Both the position numbers and the translations under genes were made by a program. From a virus: a stretch of DNA of 23,274 nt. Positions 6,683 to 14,915 of this stretch are shown piece after piece. The stretch is taken from positions 1 through 23,274 of IMG/VR virus record IMGVR_UViG_3300030098_001234. One strand, given 5' to 3'. The notes under the pieces are model-generated. The model did not search any database. It saw only the letters and a program-made list of their open reading frames with translations, and was not told where the DNA came from. Position 1 is the first letter of the stretch, and each line of letters begins with the position of its first letter.

Positions 6683-6897
6683 TGGAGATAGAGGATTTAC
6701 AACGTATATATCGCGCCGTGTTTACGACAGATGATGGCGCAACAGTATTAGACGATCTTAAAAAAAGATTTGGTCTATACAAGAGTACGCATGTTCCGGG
6801 CGATCCCCATGAAAGTGCGTTCTATGAGGGGCAGCGCAATGCGATGCTCATAATTTTACGAATGTTAGAAGAAAGAAAGGATCTTAACAGTGAATGA
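6679..6897 (+). CDS. Bbp19-like structural protein
   Basis: This 72-residue protein carries LQRIYRAVFTTDDGATVLDDLKK, then VPGDPHESAFYEGQRNAMLIIL. The pattern F.td.G..vL.dL...f, followed by GDP...afrEGqR..vl.i, is that of Bbp19 of Bordetella phage BPP-1, a small protein placed between portal and scaffold genes. Its exact role is unclear; an assembly role at the portal or head is inferred from position. Two ATGs in tandem (6679, 6682) are possible starts. It overlaps the portal stop and ends inside the scaffold start. Confidence 0.75.
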   Translation: MMEIEDLQRIYRAVFTTDDGATVLDDLKKRFGLYKSTHVPGDPHESAFYEGQRNAMLIILRMLEERKDLNSE

Positions 6898-7711
6898 AAC
6901 AGCAGAGGTAATTGAGGACACTCAATCTCAAGAAACAGTAGCACAAGAAACACCAGTCGCCTTTGCCGATACATTGGGCGAGGAGTTCAAAGGCAACCCT
7001 ATATTTGCAAATTTCCAGGATGTTAACGGCCTGGCAAAGTCGTACATGCATGCGCAGCGCATGATCGGCGCTGACAAAATAGCCATACCAGGCAAACATG
7101 CCACCGATGACGAGCGGCTCGAAGTCTATCGTAAGCTAGGATCACCGGCGGATGTATCCGGATATGAAATAAGTTTTCCGGATTTATTTACAGATGAAGA
7201 ACAAAGCGCATTTAAGGAAACAGCTTTAGTCAATGGTTTGAGTAGTAGCCAGGCAAGCAAGGTTGTTGATTTTCTTAATGACACATTTACACAAGCGCAA
7301 TCACAAAACGAGTATGCTGCACAGCAAATTGTAAACGAAAATCGTGCAGAACTCGAGCAAGAGTGGGGCAACGCAATGCCGCAAAAGCTTGAAAGAGCAA
7401 GATCAGCGGTAGTTAGTTTGTTAGGCAGCGATGATATTATGGATAATATCGAGCTTGCCGACGGAACATACTTAGGCGATAACCCACAGATTATAAGAAT
7501 GTTTGCCGCTTTAGCTGACCAGATAAGCGAAGATGCCCTGGGCGGCCCTACAAGCGAGCAGATCAGTACACCGGCAGAACTTGAGAAAGAAAAACGCGAG
7601 TTGATGGTTGCCGGTTCACCTTATTGGAGTAGTCAACATCCAGAGCATGAAACCTACGTACAGCGTGTTCTGCAACTAAACGAGCAGCTATATCCAGAGC
7701 CGGAGGGGTAA
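6890..7711 (+). CDS. Capsid assembly scaffolding protein
   Basis: This 273-residue protein starts at GTG with AAAGGA upstream and overlaps the Bbp19-like gene by eight bases. It is acidic. It has a disordered Glu/Thr/Gln-rich N-terminus (1-25) and a DTLGEEFKGNPIF-type segment. An NGLAKSYMHAQRMIGADKIAIPG region (about 45-70) follows, then ERLEVYRKLGSPADVSGYE, a motif common to podovirus scaffolds. Long helices and ELEKEKRELM near the end complete it. It should guide capsid shell formation and then leave. Its place immediately before the capsid gene and after the portal supports the assignment. Confidence 0.85.
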   Translation: MNETAEVIEDTQSQETVAQETPVAFADTLGEEFKGNPIFANFQDVNGLAKSYMHAQRMIGADKIAIPGKHATDDERLEVYRKLGSPADVSGYEISFPDLFTDEEQSAFKETALVNGLSSSQASKVVDFLNDTFTQAQSQNEYAAQQIVNENRAELEQEWGNAMPQKLERARSAVVSLLGSDDIMDNIELADGTYLGDNPQIIRMFAALADQISEDALGGPTSEQISTPAELEKEKRELMVAGSPYWSSQHPEHETYVQRVLQLNEQLYPEPEG

Positions 7712-7805
7712 TCTTAGGATCTTTCCAGGTTAAACTATCTATTTGGGCCTTATTTATAAGACAACCCAGCTTCAATTTTAACTTAAATTAACGGAGGTAC
7801 TTATT
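7712..7805 (+). promoter_or_regulatory. Leader of the capsid gene with strong ribosome binding site
   Basis: This 94-base gap is one of the few non-coding gaps in the structural block. It ends in CGGAGGTACTTATT before the ATG at 7806, a strong Shine-Dalgarno site suited to the most abundant virion protein. TTATTTATAAG at about 7749-7759 contains a possible -10 (TTATAA) but has no clear -35. No terminator is visible. Confidence 0.4.
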
Positions 7806-8911
7806 ATGAGTACACAAATCACTACGGCTTTCGTTAATCAGTTTTCGCAAAACATACAGTTATTATCGCAGCAAATGGGTTCATTGATGCGAAACACTGT
7901 ACGACAGGAAACTGTGACCGGCGAAAAAGCCTTTTTCGAGCAGATTGGTAGTGCAGTGGCGCAAAAGAGAGCCAGCCGCCATGCTTCAACTCCCATTATG
8001 GATACCCCACACGCCCGTTAACTTTCAGCGGCTTAATGTAGAAATACATTTCGAAAAACTCTGTGAACTCAGAAAAAGTCTTACTAAGATAATTCTGAGC
8101 CAAGCCTAGAAATAGGAAGGTGCAACGACTATTCCGAGAGGAAGTAGGATCAAGTGATCCGAAGCGCAGAGCATCCAACAAGGATGATGATATAGTCTGA
8201 TCTATATGGTGACATATAGCAGCCGAAAGGCGGTTTTGTTTTAACGAAACAAAGCGAACACAAATGAGAATGGTTACTATGAGCGATTATGAATACGCTG
8301 ATCTGGTTGATGACCAGGACAAAATTCGTATGCTTATTAGTCCGGAATCAACATACGGCAAGGCAGCAGCGGCAGCTATCGGCAGAGCAATGGATGATGA
8401 AATCATCGGTGCTTTAGGCGGTACAGCTAAAACTGGTGTGTCCGGTGGAACTAGCACAGCATTGCCTAGTAGTCAGAAAATCGCGCATGGTAGTGCCGGT
8501 TTGACAATCGCTAAGCTAATTAGTGCTAAAAAAATTATGGATCAAAACAGTGTTGATCCCTCAATCGAGAGATATATTGTTGTATCTCCCGAGCAGATCG
8601 AGGATCTACTCAACACAACATCCGTAACTAGCGCAGACTTTAACAGTGTAAAAGCGCTGGTAAATGGAACTGTTGATTCATTTATGGGATTTAAATTCAT
8701 TACATCCAATCGTTTAAAAGACGATGGCACATCACGACTATGCTATGCGTATGCGCGTGAGGGTGTAGTAATGGCTCTTGGTAAGGACGTGACGGCGAAG
8801 ATCGATCCTCGACCAGACAAATCCTATTCAACACAAATTTACTACTGTTCAACTTTTGGTGCGTCCAGGATGCAAGAAGAGATGGTAGTTGAATTAGCTT
8901 GTAACGAATAA
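7806..8911 (+). CDS. Major capsid protein, split by a group I intron (join 7806-8018, 8267-8911)
   Basis: The two exons join to 285 residues. Exon 1 gives AFVNQFSQNIQLLSQQMGS and KAFFEQIGSA, and ends in DTPHAR. Exon 2 continues RMVTMSDYEYADLVDDQDKI. The rejoined DTPHARRMVTMSDYEY matches the uninterrupted D-T-P-H-x-R-R-x-V-T-M-x-D-Y-E motif of podovirus capsid proteins, so no residue is lost or gained. Without splicing, exon 1 meets a TAA at 8019-8021, made by the first three intron bases. The 3' part would then need the ATG at 8264, which is an intron codon with no good ribosome site. The rest of exon 2 (SPESTYGKAAAAAIGRAMDDEII onward) is the expected HK97-fold shell protein. It lies between the scaffold and the probable decoration protein. 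Confidence 0.9.
8019..8266 (+). ncRNA. Group I self-splicing intron in the major capsid gene
   Basis: This is a compact intron of about 248 nt with no ORF. P1: exon end CCGU (8015-8018) pairs with GCGG (8028-8031), giving the diagnostic U-G pair at the 5' site. The last intron base is G8266. P2: AATGTA-GAAA-TACATT (8035-8050). P7: GACTAT (8127-8132) pairs with ATAGTC (8192-8197), inside core elements GCAACGACTA and GATATAGTC typical of group I R and S strands. Between them are TCC-GAGA-GGA (8133-8142), GGATC-AAGT-GATCC (8147-8160) and a P8-like CATCC/GGATG stem. P9: CTATATG-GTGA-CATATAG (8202-8219), followed by GCC-GAAA-GGC (8222-8231) and a third hairpin (8235-8253). The extra helices near P7 suggest subgroup IA. 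A short P10 (TTC 8024-8026 with GAA 8268-8270) is possible. Confidence 0.9.
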
Positions 8912-8924
8912 GGGGGGCTAGATC

Positions 8925-9428
8925 ATGGCGAATAAAAATTCAACTTTAGTTAGTAACTTTGAGGCTGATCCCCAGGTTATGAATCATGCACGACAGCATC
9001 ACGGAATCAAGAGAGTTATACAGGGTTCTGTAGCTCTTGCTGCCGGCGATCTGAGTGCTAGTGATACTGTAATGCTTGCGCCAATTCCGACAAACGCAAG
9101 TGTTATCAGCATTAAACTATTCAATGACGACCTGGATAGTGGTTCTACCAATACTTGCGACGTGGGATTATATTCTGCGGATGGTAACGTAACAGCGGTC
9201 GATGATGACGCATATGCAAGCGCTATCACCGATCTACGTGCTGCGGTTACTACTGGTACTGAGGTAGCTTTTGAGGCGAGAAACATCAATACAATGGGTC
9301 AGAGAGTTTGGGAAGATGCCGGGCAATCAAGCGATCCAGGCGGATACTACAATATCGGTCTGACGTTCGATGCAGCTGGTGACACTGCCGGCGATCTCTC
9401 CTTTATGATTGAGTACGTCGTAACCTAA
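8925..9428 (+). CDS. Probable capsid decoration or minor head protein
   Basis: This 167-residue protein follows AAGGGGGGCTAG and lies directly after the capsid gene. After a polar N-terminus it has GIKRVIQGSVALAAGDLSAS and DTVMLAPIPTNASVISIKLF, then alternating beta-like strands and FEARNINTMGQRVWEDAG. It ends in a strand, LSFMIEYVVT. Proteins with this 'x-G-x-x-x-L-A-x-G-D-x-x-x-x-D-x-x-x-L-x-x-I-P' layout commonly sit beside podovirus capsid genes and are annotated as head decoration or structural proteins. I cannot name a specific family, and the assignment rests mainly on position and beta-rich composition. Confidence 0.5.
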   Translation: MANKNSTLVSNFEADPQVMNHARQHHGIKRVIQGSVALAAGDLSASDTVMLAPIPTNASVISIKLFNDDLDSGSTNTCDVGLYSADGNVTAVDDDAYASAITDLRAAVTTGTEVAFEARNINTMGQRVWEDAGQSSDPGGYYNIGLTFDAAGDTAGDLSFMIEYVVT

Positions 9429-9447
9429 ATTTAACCAGGGGTGATCT

Positions 9448-10053
9448 ATGTCGAGTGTAGTAGAAATAGCTAATAATGCGCTTAATGCGATTGGAGCGAC
9501 CAATATAACAGCGCTGGATGAAAACTCCAAAGCAGCGCGCGTAATTAGTCAAGTCTATACAAACGTCCGAAATGAAACATTTCGAGCTCATCCCTGGAAC
9601 TGTTTAATTAAGAGGGCCGATCTTGCCAAAGACACGACCGGCCCGACTTACGGATATAGTAATGCGTATACGTTGCCGACCGATCCTTTTTGCTTGCGTG
9701 TTCTTGAGTTTAGCAATGGTACGTCAACATATCCTTTTGATAATCTTACAAACAATACCGGCGGCAGCGTCTTTGTTATCGAGGGCCGAAAGCTGCTAAC
9801 AGACGAAGATACAGCAAAAATTAAGTTTGTTGCGCGTATAGAAGATCCAAACGAGTATGATGCTGGATTAGTAGGCACATTATCAGCTAGGCTTGCTTAT
9901 TCTATAGCCTATGCTTTGACCGGATCCACAACAGTAGTGCAGCTGCAAAAAGTATTGTATGACGAGCGATTGCGTGAGGCACGATTTATCGATGCAACAG
10001 AGGGAGCGCCACAACGTATTGAGGCAAGTGATCTTATTGAATCGAGGTTATAA
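9448..10053 (+). CDS. Tail tubular protein A (head-tail adaptor, gp11-like)
   Basis: This 201-residue protein has the gp11 family pattern: VEIANNALNAIGATNITALDENSKAA at the N-terminus, and VYTNVRNETFRAHPWNCLIKRADL (about residues 31-55). LPTDPFCLRVLEF follows, then EGRKLLTDEDTAKIKFVAR, and finally helical SARLAYSIAYALTGS. T7 gp11 is 196 residues. It forms the adaptor ring between portal and nozzle. Its TAA (10051-10053) shares a base with the next ATG, as expected for coupled synthesis of the two tail proteins. CAGGGGTGATCT gives a ribosome site. Confidence 0.9.
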   Translation: MSSVVEIANNALNAIGATNITALDENSKAARVISQVYTNVRNETFRAHPWNCLIKRADLAKDTTGPTYGYSNAYTLPTDPFCLRVLEFSNGTSTYPFDNLTNNTGGSVFVIEGRKLLTDEDTAKIKFVARIEDPNEYDAGLVGTLSARLAYSIAYALTGSTTVVQLQKVLYDERLREARFIDATEGAPQRIEASDLIESRL

Positions 10054-12059
10054 TGGCACGATCTGCGCCAGCTATACAATCCTTTACGGCTGGAGAGTTA
10101 TCTCCCAGGCTAGAGGGCAGAGTAAATATAGATAAGTATAGAGAGGGATTATCAGAACTTACTAACATGGTATCCATGCCGCATGGCGGTGTTGCGCGGC
10201 GACCAGGCACAGAGTTTCTAGGCGAGGTAAAATCAAGCAGCGTAAAGACACGACTAATACCTTTTCAGTTTAAGACAAGCGATACGTATATTCTCGAGTT
10301 TGGTGAACAGATTATGCGTGTGTTTCGCAACGGCTTGCAAGTTTTGTCTGCAACCACAAAGACAATAAGCGCAATAACGCAAGCAAATCCAGGTGTTATA
10401 ACATCAAATTCGCATGGATACAGCAACGGCGATGAGGTGTTTATCGACTCTATCGTTGGGATGACAGAGCTAAATACACGTAATTATAAGGTTGCTAACG
10501 TCACAACAAACACATTTACGCTAACCGATCTATTTGGTAACGCGATCAATACAACAAGTTTTACAGCATATGCTAGCGCCGGTAACATCAACGAGATATT
10601 TGAGGTAGCGACTCCCTATGGCGAGGATGATCTACCGAGGCTGCGTTTTGCACAAAGCGCAGATTTAATGTATATCGTGCATCCTAGTTATGCGATACGA
10701 ACTTTAACCAGAACAGCACACACAACATGGACGTTTGCAACACCATCAATTACCGGTTCGCCTAGTCCTAACCTTAATAATTCTAGCGATAACTTTCCAA
10801 GCGTAGTTACGTTTTTTGAGCAGCGTCTTGTTTTTGCTAATACAAACAATAATCCGCAGACAATATGGTTTTCTAAAACAGCGGATTTCAATAATTTTAC
10901 TGCTGGCAGCAATGCTGATGATGCGTTGATATATACGATCGCCAGCAACCAGGTAAACGCAATACGATTTATGACGGCGACGCGCGTGCTTACTGTAGGT
11001 ACGTCGGGCGGCGAATATGTCGTCAGTACAACGAATGATGGGCCGATAACACCGACAACAACACTTATTCGTAAGTACAGTAATTATGGTTCAGCAAACG
11101 CGGATCCTATACAAGTTGCAGACGTTACTTTGTTTTTGCAACGCGGCAACAGAAAGGTACGTGAGTTTCGATTTGTAGGGGATGTTGATACCAGCGGCTA
11201 TACGGCCCCGGATATGACTATTCTTGCGGAGCACATTACTGAGGGCGGCATCACAGAGTTTGCCTATCAGCAAGAGCCGGACAGTGTGGTGTGGGCCTTG
11301 CGATCGGATGGTGTTTTGCTAGGTCTAACATATCGCCGGGAAGAACAAGTTGTTGCCTGGCATAAGCACACAATAGGTGGTGTATTTAGTTCCGGTGATG
11401 CAGTAGTCGAGAGCATAGCGACATTGCCTACAGATACTGGTGAGGATGAGTTATACATGATAGTTAAAAGAACTATCAACTCACAAACAAAGCGCTATGT
11501 TGAGCGATTGAAGTTATTTGATTTTGGAACGTCGGCAACGTCTGCATTTTTTGTTGATAGCGGTCTTACGTACAGCGGCAGCGCTGTAACATCACTAGGG
11601 GCATTGCATCACTTAGAGGGCGAAACAGTCAGCATCCTTGGTAATGGTGGATCGCATGCCGATAAAACAGTTAGCAGCGGTACTATTAGTTTAGATGTAT
11701 CCGCAACAACGGCAGCAGTAGGATTAGGGTACACGTCCAATTTACAGACACTAAGATTAGAAAGCGGATCCGTCGATGGTACTAGCCAGGGCAAGCCAAA
11801 ACGTATTCATCACATAACGCTGCGTTTGTTTCGCACTGTTGGTATTGAGGTCGGTTCGTCCTCGAGTGACGCGGATCGTGTGCCTTTTCGTGATAGCAGC
11901 ATGGCTATGGATCAAGCGGTTAGTTTGTTTACCGGTGATAAGGATATTGAGTTTGCCGGTGGTTTTGAGGAGGACGATCGCATATTTGTTCGGCAAAACC
12001 AGCCGCTGCCTCTCACTGTCCTGGCATTATATGCGCGTATGAACACTTTTGATGTATAG
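10053..12059 (+). CDS. Tail tubular protein B (tail nozzle, gp12-like)
   Basis: This 668-residue protein starts with SFTAGELSPRLEGRVNIDKY and SMPHGGVARRPGTEFLGE, the classical start of podovirus tail nozzle proteins. PFQFKTSDTYILEFGE follows. Residues about 102-180 contain a small beta module, with VITSNSHGYSNGDEVFI and YKVANVTTNTFTLTD. I associate it with the FCCH-like (ubiquitin-activating enzyme) fold often seen inserted in these proteins. The remaining beta-rich region includes TFFEQRLVFANTNNNPQTIW and the propeller-like repeats of the family. It forms the distal tail through which DNA leaves. All blocks expected for a full-length protein are present. Confidence 0.9.
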   Translation: MARSAPAIQSFTAGELSPRLEGRVNIDKYREGLSELTNMVSMPHGGVARRPGTEFLGEVKSSSVKTRLIPFQFKTSDTYILEFGEQIMRVFRNGLQVLSATTKTISAITQANPGVITSNSHGYSNGDEVFIDSIVGMTELNTRNYKVANVTTNTFTLTDLFGNAINTTSFTAYASAGNINEIFEVATPYGEDDLPRLRFAQSADLMYIVHPSYAIRTLTRTAHTTWTFATPSITGSPSPNLNNSSDNFPSVVTFFEQRLVFANTNNNPQTIWFSKTADFNNFTAGSNADDALIYTIASNQVNAIRFMTATRVLTVGTSGGEYVVSTTNDGPITPTTTLIRKYSNYGSANADPIQVADVTLFLQRGNRKVREFRFVGDVDTSGYTAPDMTILAEHITEGGITEFAYQQEPDSVVWALRSDGVLLGLTYRREEQVVAWHKHTIGGVFSSGDAVVESIATLPTDTGEDELYMIVKRTINSQTKRYVERLKLFDFGTSATSAFFVDSGLTYSGSAVTSLGALHHLEGETVSILGNGGSHADKTVSSGTISLDVSATTAAVGLGYTSNLQTLRLESGSVDGTSQGKPKRIHHITLRLFRTVGIEVGSSSSDADRVPFRDSSMAMDQAVSLFTGDKDIEFAGGFEEDDRIFVRQNQPLPLTVLALYARMNTFDV

Positions 12060-12067
12060 GTAAAACA

Positions 12068-12583
12068 TTGGATTTCTTAACAGTATTTAATTTAATAGCT
12101 GCCGGATCAACAATTCTGGGCGGCATCAACGATAAAAATGCAGCGGATAATGCTGCGGCAGCGGCACAACAAGCGTCAAACTTTAACGCTAATATTATCG
12201 AGCGTGATATTGATTTGCTGGAAAAACAGCGTCAATTTGTAAACGCAAACTTTGGTGTAAGCAACGATCGTAAAAAGCAAAGCTTCAAGGCAGTCCAGGG
12301 CGAAGTAAAAGCAAACTATGCTTATGGTGGCATCGATATATCGGAGGGAACACCAATATCGGTTCTTAGAAAAAATGCTAGGGAAATGAAATTCGAACTG
12401 GATACCGATAAGTTTAACAACGACGTGACAAACATGCAGATTGATGACGCGCAAGAAAATGCCAAGTTAAACGCACAGCTTGCACGTATGGAGGGCGGAT
12501 CAGCTGCCGCAAGTTTACGCGCGCAAGGCACTGCAAGTCTTATTAAGAGTTTTGGATCTGCGGCACGAACACTAGCATCATAG
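12068..12583 (+). CDS. Internal virion (ejection) protein, gp14-like
   Basis: This 171-residue protein starts at TTG, with AGGTAAAACA upstream and an eight-base gap after the nozzle gene. The N-terminus is a small hydrophobic helix (FLTVFNLIAAGSTILGGI), followed by Ala-rich helices. It contains EKQRQFVNANFGVSND and EVKANYAYGGIDISEGTPISVL. The 'A..GG.d...GT..v' block is typical of the shortest ejection protein in T7-like phages (T7 gp14, 196 residues). These proteins enter the cell envelope at infection and help to build the DNA channel. Function is by family and position; overall sequence identity to T7 gp14 is expected to be low. Confidence 0.75.
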   Translation: MDFLTVFNLIAAGSTILGGINDKNAADNAAAAAQQASNFNANIIERDIDLLEKQRQFVNANFGVSNDRKKQSFKAVQGEVKANYAYGGIDISEGTPISVLRKNAREMKFELDTDKFNNDVTNMQIDDAQENAKLNAQLARMEGGSAAASLRAQGTASLIKSFGSAARTLAS

Positions 12584-12590
12584 GTGATAA

Positions 12591-14915
12591 ATGCGAATAC
12601 CATTATACACCGCGCAATCCAGAGCAACTAGCGAGGCTCCTGGACGATCAATAACTGCGCGTAAAAACGTACAGCTTGCCGCCCAAACAGAGTTGGCAAA
12701 AGCTAGTCCATTCAGTGCGTTTGCTGATGAAGTGGGAGAGTACGCAAAAGAGCGTTATAAAACAGTACGAAACAATCTGCTTGCCGAGGCTGATATTGCA
12801 GCGGAAGAGGCATTATTCAAGTTGCGTAATGATTTAGAAAAAACACGCGACTACAACAATATTTTAGATGGTGACAATCCTCGATGGATGAGTGGATCTA
12901 ATGCAGTAAAGGAAGAGATACGAAAAAAAGTTGGCAAAGACGAATATAGCCAAAACTATTTTAATACACGATTTAGCCAACTAGAGCTAAAGCATAGATT
13001 TCAGCTTAGAAACCAAGTTGATCGTCAGATACAAATAGCAAGTGCTAACAACTACAGCAACAAACTTGTCCAGGGAGAACGGCAGCTAAGCGATCCTAGT
13101 CTTGATGCCTTAGATCGCGCTCGGATTATTGGCGATATAAAAGTATTTACTAACGGATATATTTCACAAACTGGTGCTAGTAAAGCAAAGGTCAACGAAA
13201 CAATAAAAGCAATGGAGCTAGGCGCTGCACGTAATGCTTTGACCAAGTTTATTGCAGATCAGCGCGGATCCGAGATCACAACCCTTACAGCCATTCGTAA
13301 CGCTATTCGTGACGGCAGAAAAGGAGAGTTACTCGATACAAATCCAATCACCGGAGAGGGCGACTCCCTGGCTGGACGCGGTTTAGATGGTGCAGAAGAA
13401 TTGTATAAACGTCTAACGCAGCTAGATGACGATGAGTTAGCCAGTGTATTGAAAACGTCAGCGTCTGATATTGCGTCGATATACGGCCCAGGGTTTGAGG
13501 AAAGAGCAAAAAAGTCACGGCAAACTAGCCTTAAAAATGCGCTTACATCACAAACAAATGATTTACTTGCACAAATGGAACTAGAGGGTAAAGCCGATAG
13601 CCAAGCTGTGAGTAATATTTTAGCAAGTATGGACGATGTGATTGCAAAAGATCCAAGTGTTTCGGAGTCATTTAAGAATAAGAGAAACGAATTACAGCTA
13701 GTTAGCACAGTTGCAGCTACTGTAAGAACAGCTGACATTGATGATTTAAGCAGAGTTATAAACGATATAAAAAAAGGTACACAAAATTTTGGTGGTGCTG
13801 GTCTCGATACTGCAGCAGAACAAGCAGCTTATAAATATTTAACGAATAGACGCAACATCATGGAAAAAGCACTTGAAGATGACGCACTACAATGGGGCAG
13901 AGAAAACGGAATAATAGATGAACCAGTTCCAACCTTATTTGATGCCGACGGAAATTTTGATCCAAATTTAGTTGCATTAAGAAACATAAACGCACGTACT
14001 GTTGCGACACATTATAATCTAGCAGAAGAACAATTTCTAACCAAAATAGAAGTTGATGAATTTGCAAAATTTATCAAAAGGAAAGATCTTAATCCGAATA
14101 CAAAGCTGGCTTTCGTTGCTAGGTTTCAAAAAGCCTGGGGCGGTGAGGTCGCAAAAGTATTTACACAAATGGGCGAAAAAGAGCAACATGAAATGGCTGC
14201 TCTGGGTTCATTAGTAAATGCTGGTCGTAACGAAGCAGCATTGGCAATTATGAAAGGTATGGAAGATTTTGACGCTGGATTAAAACTTTCAGCCGATACA
14301 AAAGAGTCTGATTTATACGAGGTTTTTACTGCCTTTATAACTGATGAAGAAGGGATGAATATTTTTGCAGATATGGATCCTAATGATTTAGACGCAATGT
14401 ATACCCTAGCAAAAGCCCATTACAAGGGTCGAAATATTATGGAATACGACGAAGATTTATTTGTTGAATCTCTCAATGTAGTTGTTGGCGCAAATGGTGA
14501 TCGTGGTGGTATTCAAGAGGTACGATCACATAAAACATTGCTGCCGCCAGAAATGACGGCTGATGAAGCTGAAAATTTTTTAGATAATTTAAGCACCGAA
14601 ATAATTGCTTCCATGAACGCTTATGTCGGAGAAAACATTGATAATCCAAACAGGAAATTGTCTGCAGCATTGATAGCAGACATTAGACAACGCAACGACG
14701 ACTATGTTCTTAAATCTTTTTCATCCGACGAATATTATATTTTTGATTTTTCAAGAAATGGCATAATTCGTTATCCGGATGATACACCAGTAATTTTAAA
14801 TCTTTTTCAATTACAAAAAGAGTTTCCAAGAGCTTTTTCTGAAAAAGTAAAACGCAGCTTTTTTACCGGTAGAATTAAAGACAAAATCGAAACCTTAGAT
14901 GATGTTAATCCATGA
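12591..14915 (+). CDS. Internal virion (ejection) protein, gp15-like
   Basis: This 774-residue protein is almost entirely helical by composition, with Glu/Lys/Ala heptad-like stretches. It lacks a signal peptide or membrane segment. T7 gp15 is 747 residues and sits in the same place. The N-terminus (IPLYTAQSRATSEAPGRSIT) resembles the polar start of podovirus ejection proteins with the pattern '...P.Y......'. The body has FADEVGEYAKERYKTVRNNL and long AADIAAEEALFKLRNDLEK-like helices. It likely assembles around the DNA core above the portal and is ejected with DNA. I see no enzymatic motif. It overlaps the next start by four bases (ATGA). The 3' third is more AT-rich than the 5' part. Confidence 0.75.
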   Translation: MRIPLYTAQSRATSEAPGRSITARKNVQLAAQTELAKASPFSAFADEVGEYAKERYKTVRNNLLAEADIAAEEALFKLRNDLEKTRDYNNILDGDNPRWMSGSNAVKEEIRKKVGKDEYSQNYFNTRFSQLELKHRFQLRNQVDRQIQIASANNYSNKLVQGERQLSDPSLDALDRARIIGDIKVFTNGYISQTGASKAKVNETIKAMELGAARNALTKFIADQRGSEITTLTAIRNAIRDGRKGELLDTNPITGEGDSLAGRGLDGAEELYKRLTQLDDDELASVLKTSASDIASIYGPGFEERAKKSRQTSLKNALTSQTNDLLAQMELEGKADSQAVSNILASMDDVIAKDPSVSESFKNKRNELQLVSTVAATVRTADIDDLSRVINDIKKGTQNFGGAGLDTAAEQAAYKYLTNRRNIMEKALEDDALQWGRENGIIDEPVPTLFDADGNFDPNLVALRNINARTVATHYNLAEEQFLTKIEVDEFAKFIKRKDLNPNTKLAFVARFQKAWGGEVAKVFTQMGEKEQHEMAALGSLVNAGRNEAALAIMKGMEDFDAGLKLSADTKESDLYEVFTAFITDEEGMNIFADMDPNDLDAMYTLAKAHYKGRNIMEYDEDLFVESLNVVVGANGDRGGIQEVRSHKTLLPPEMTADEAENFLDNLSTEIIASMNAYVGENIDNPNRKLSAALIADIRQRNDDYVLKSFSSDEYYIFDFSRNGIIRYPDDTPVILNLFQLQKEFPRAFSEKVKRSFFTGRIKDKIETLDDVNP

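Noticed and set aside
7922-7938. CGAAAAAG / CTTTTTCG inverted repeat resembling a terminator
   Set aside because: It lies inside the conserved capsid coding segment GEKAFFEQ, with a one-base loop and no following T-run; it arises from Lys and Phe codons.
8019-8266. Homing endonuclease or insertion sequence as cause of the capsid split
   Set aside because: The 248-base insert has no open frame of useful length, no target duplication and no terminal inverted repeats; the RNA core helices explain it better.
8264-8911. Exon 2 as an independent gene starting at ATG 8264
   Set aside because: No ribosome site precedes it, and exact rejoining of a conserved motif by intron removal is far more economical.
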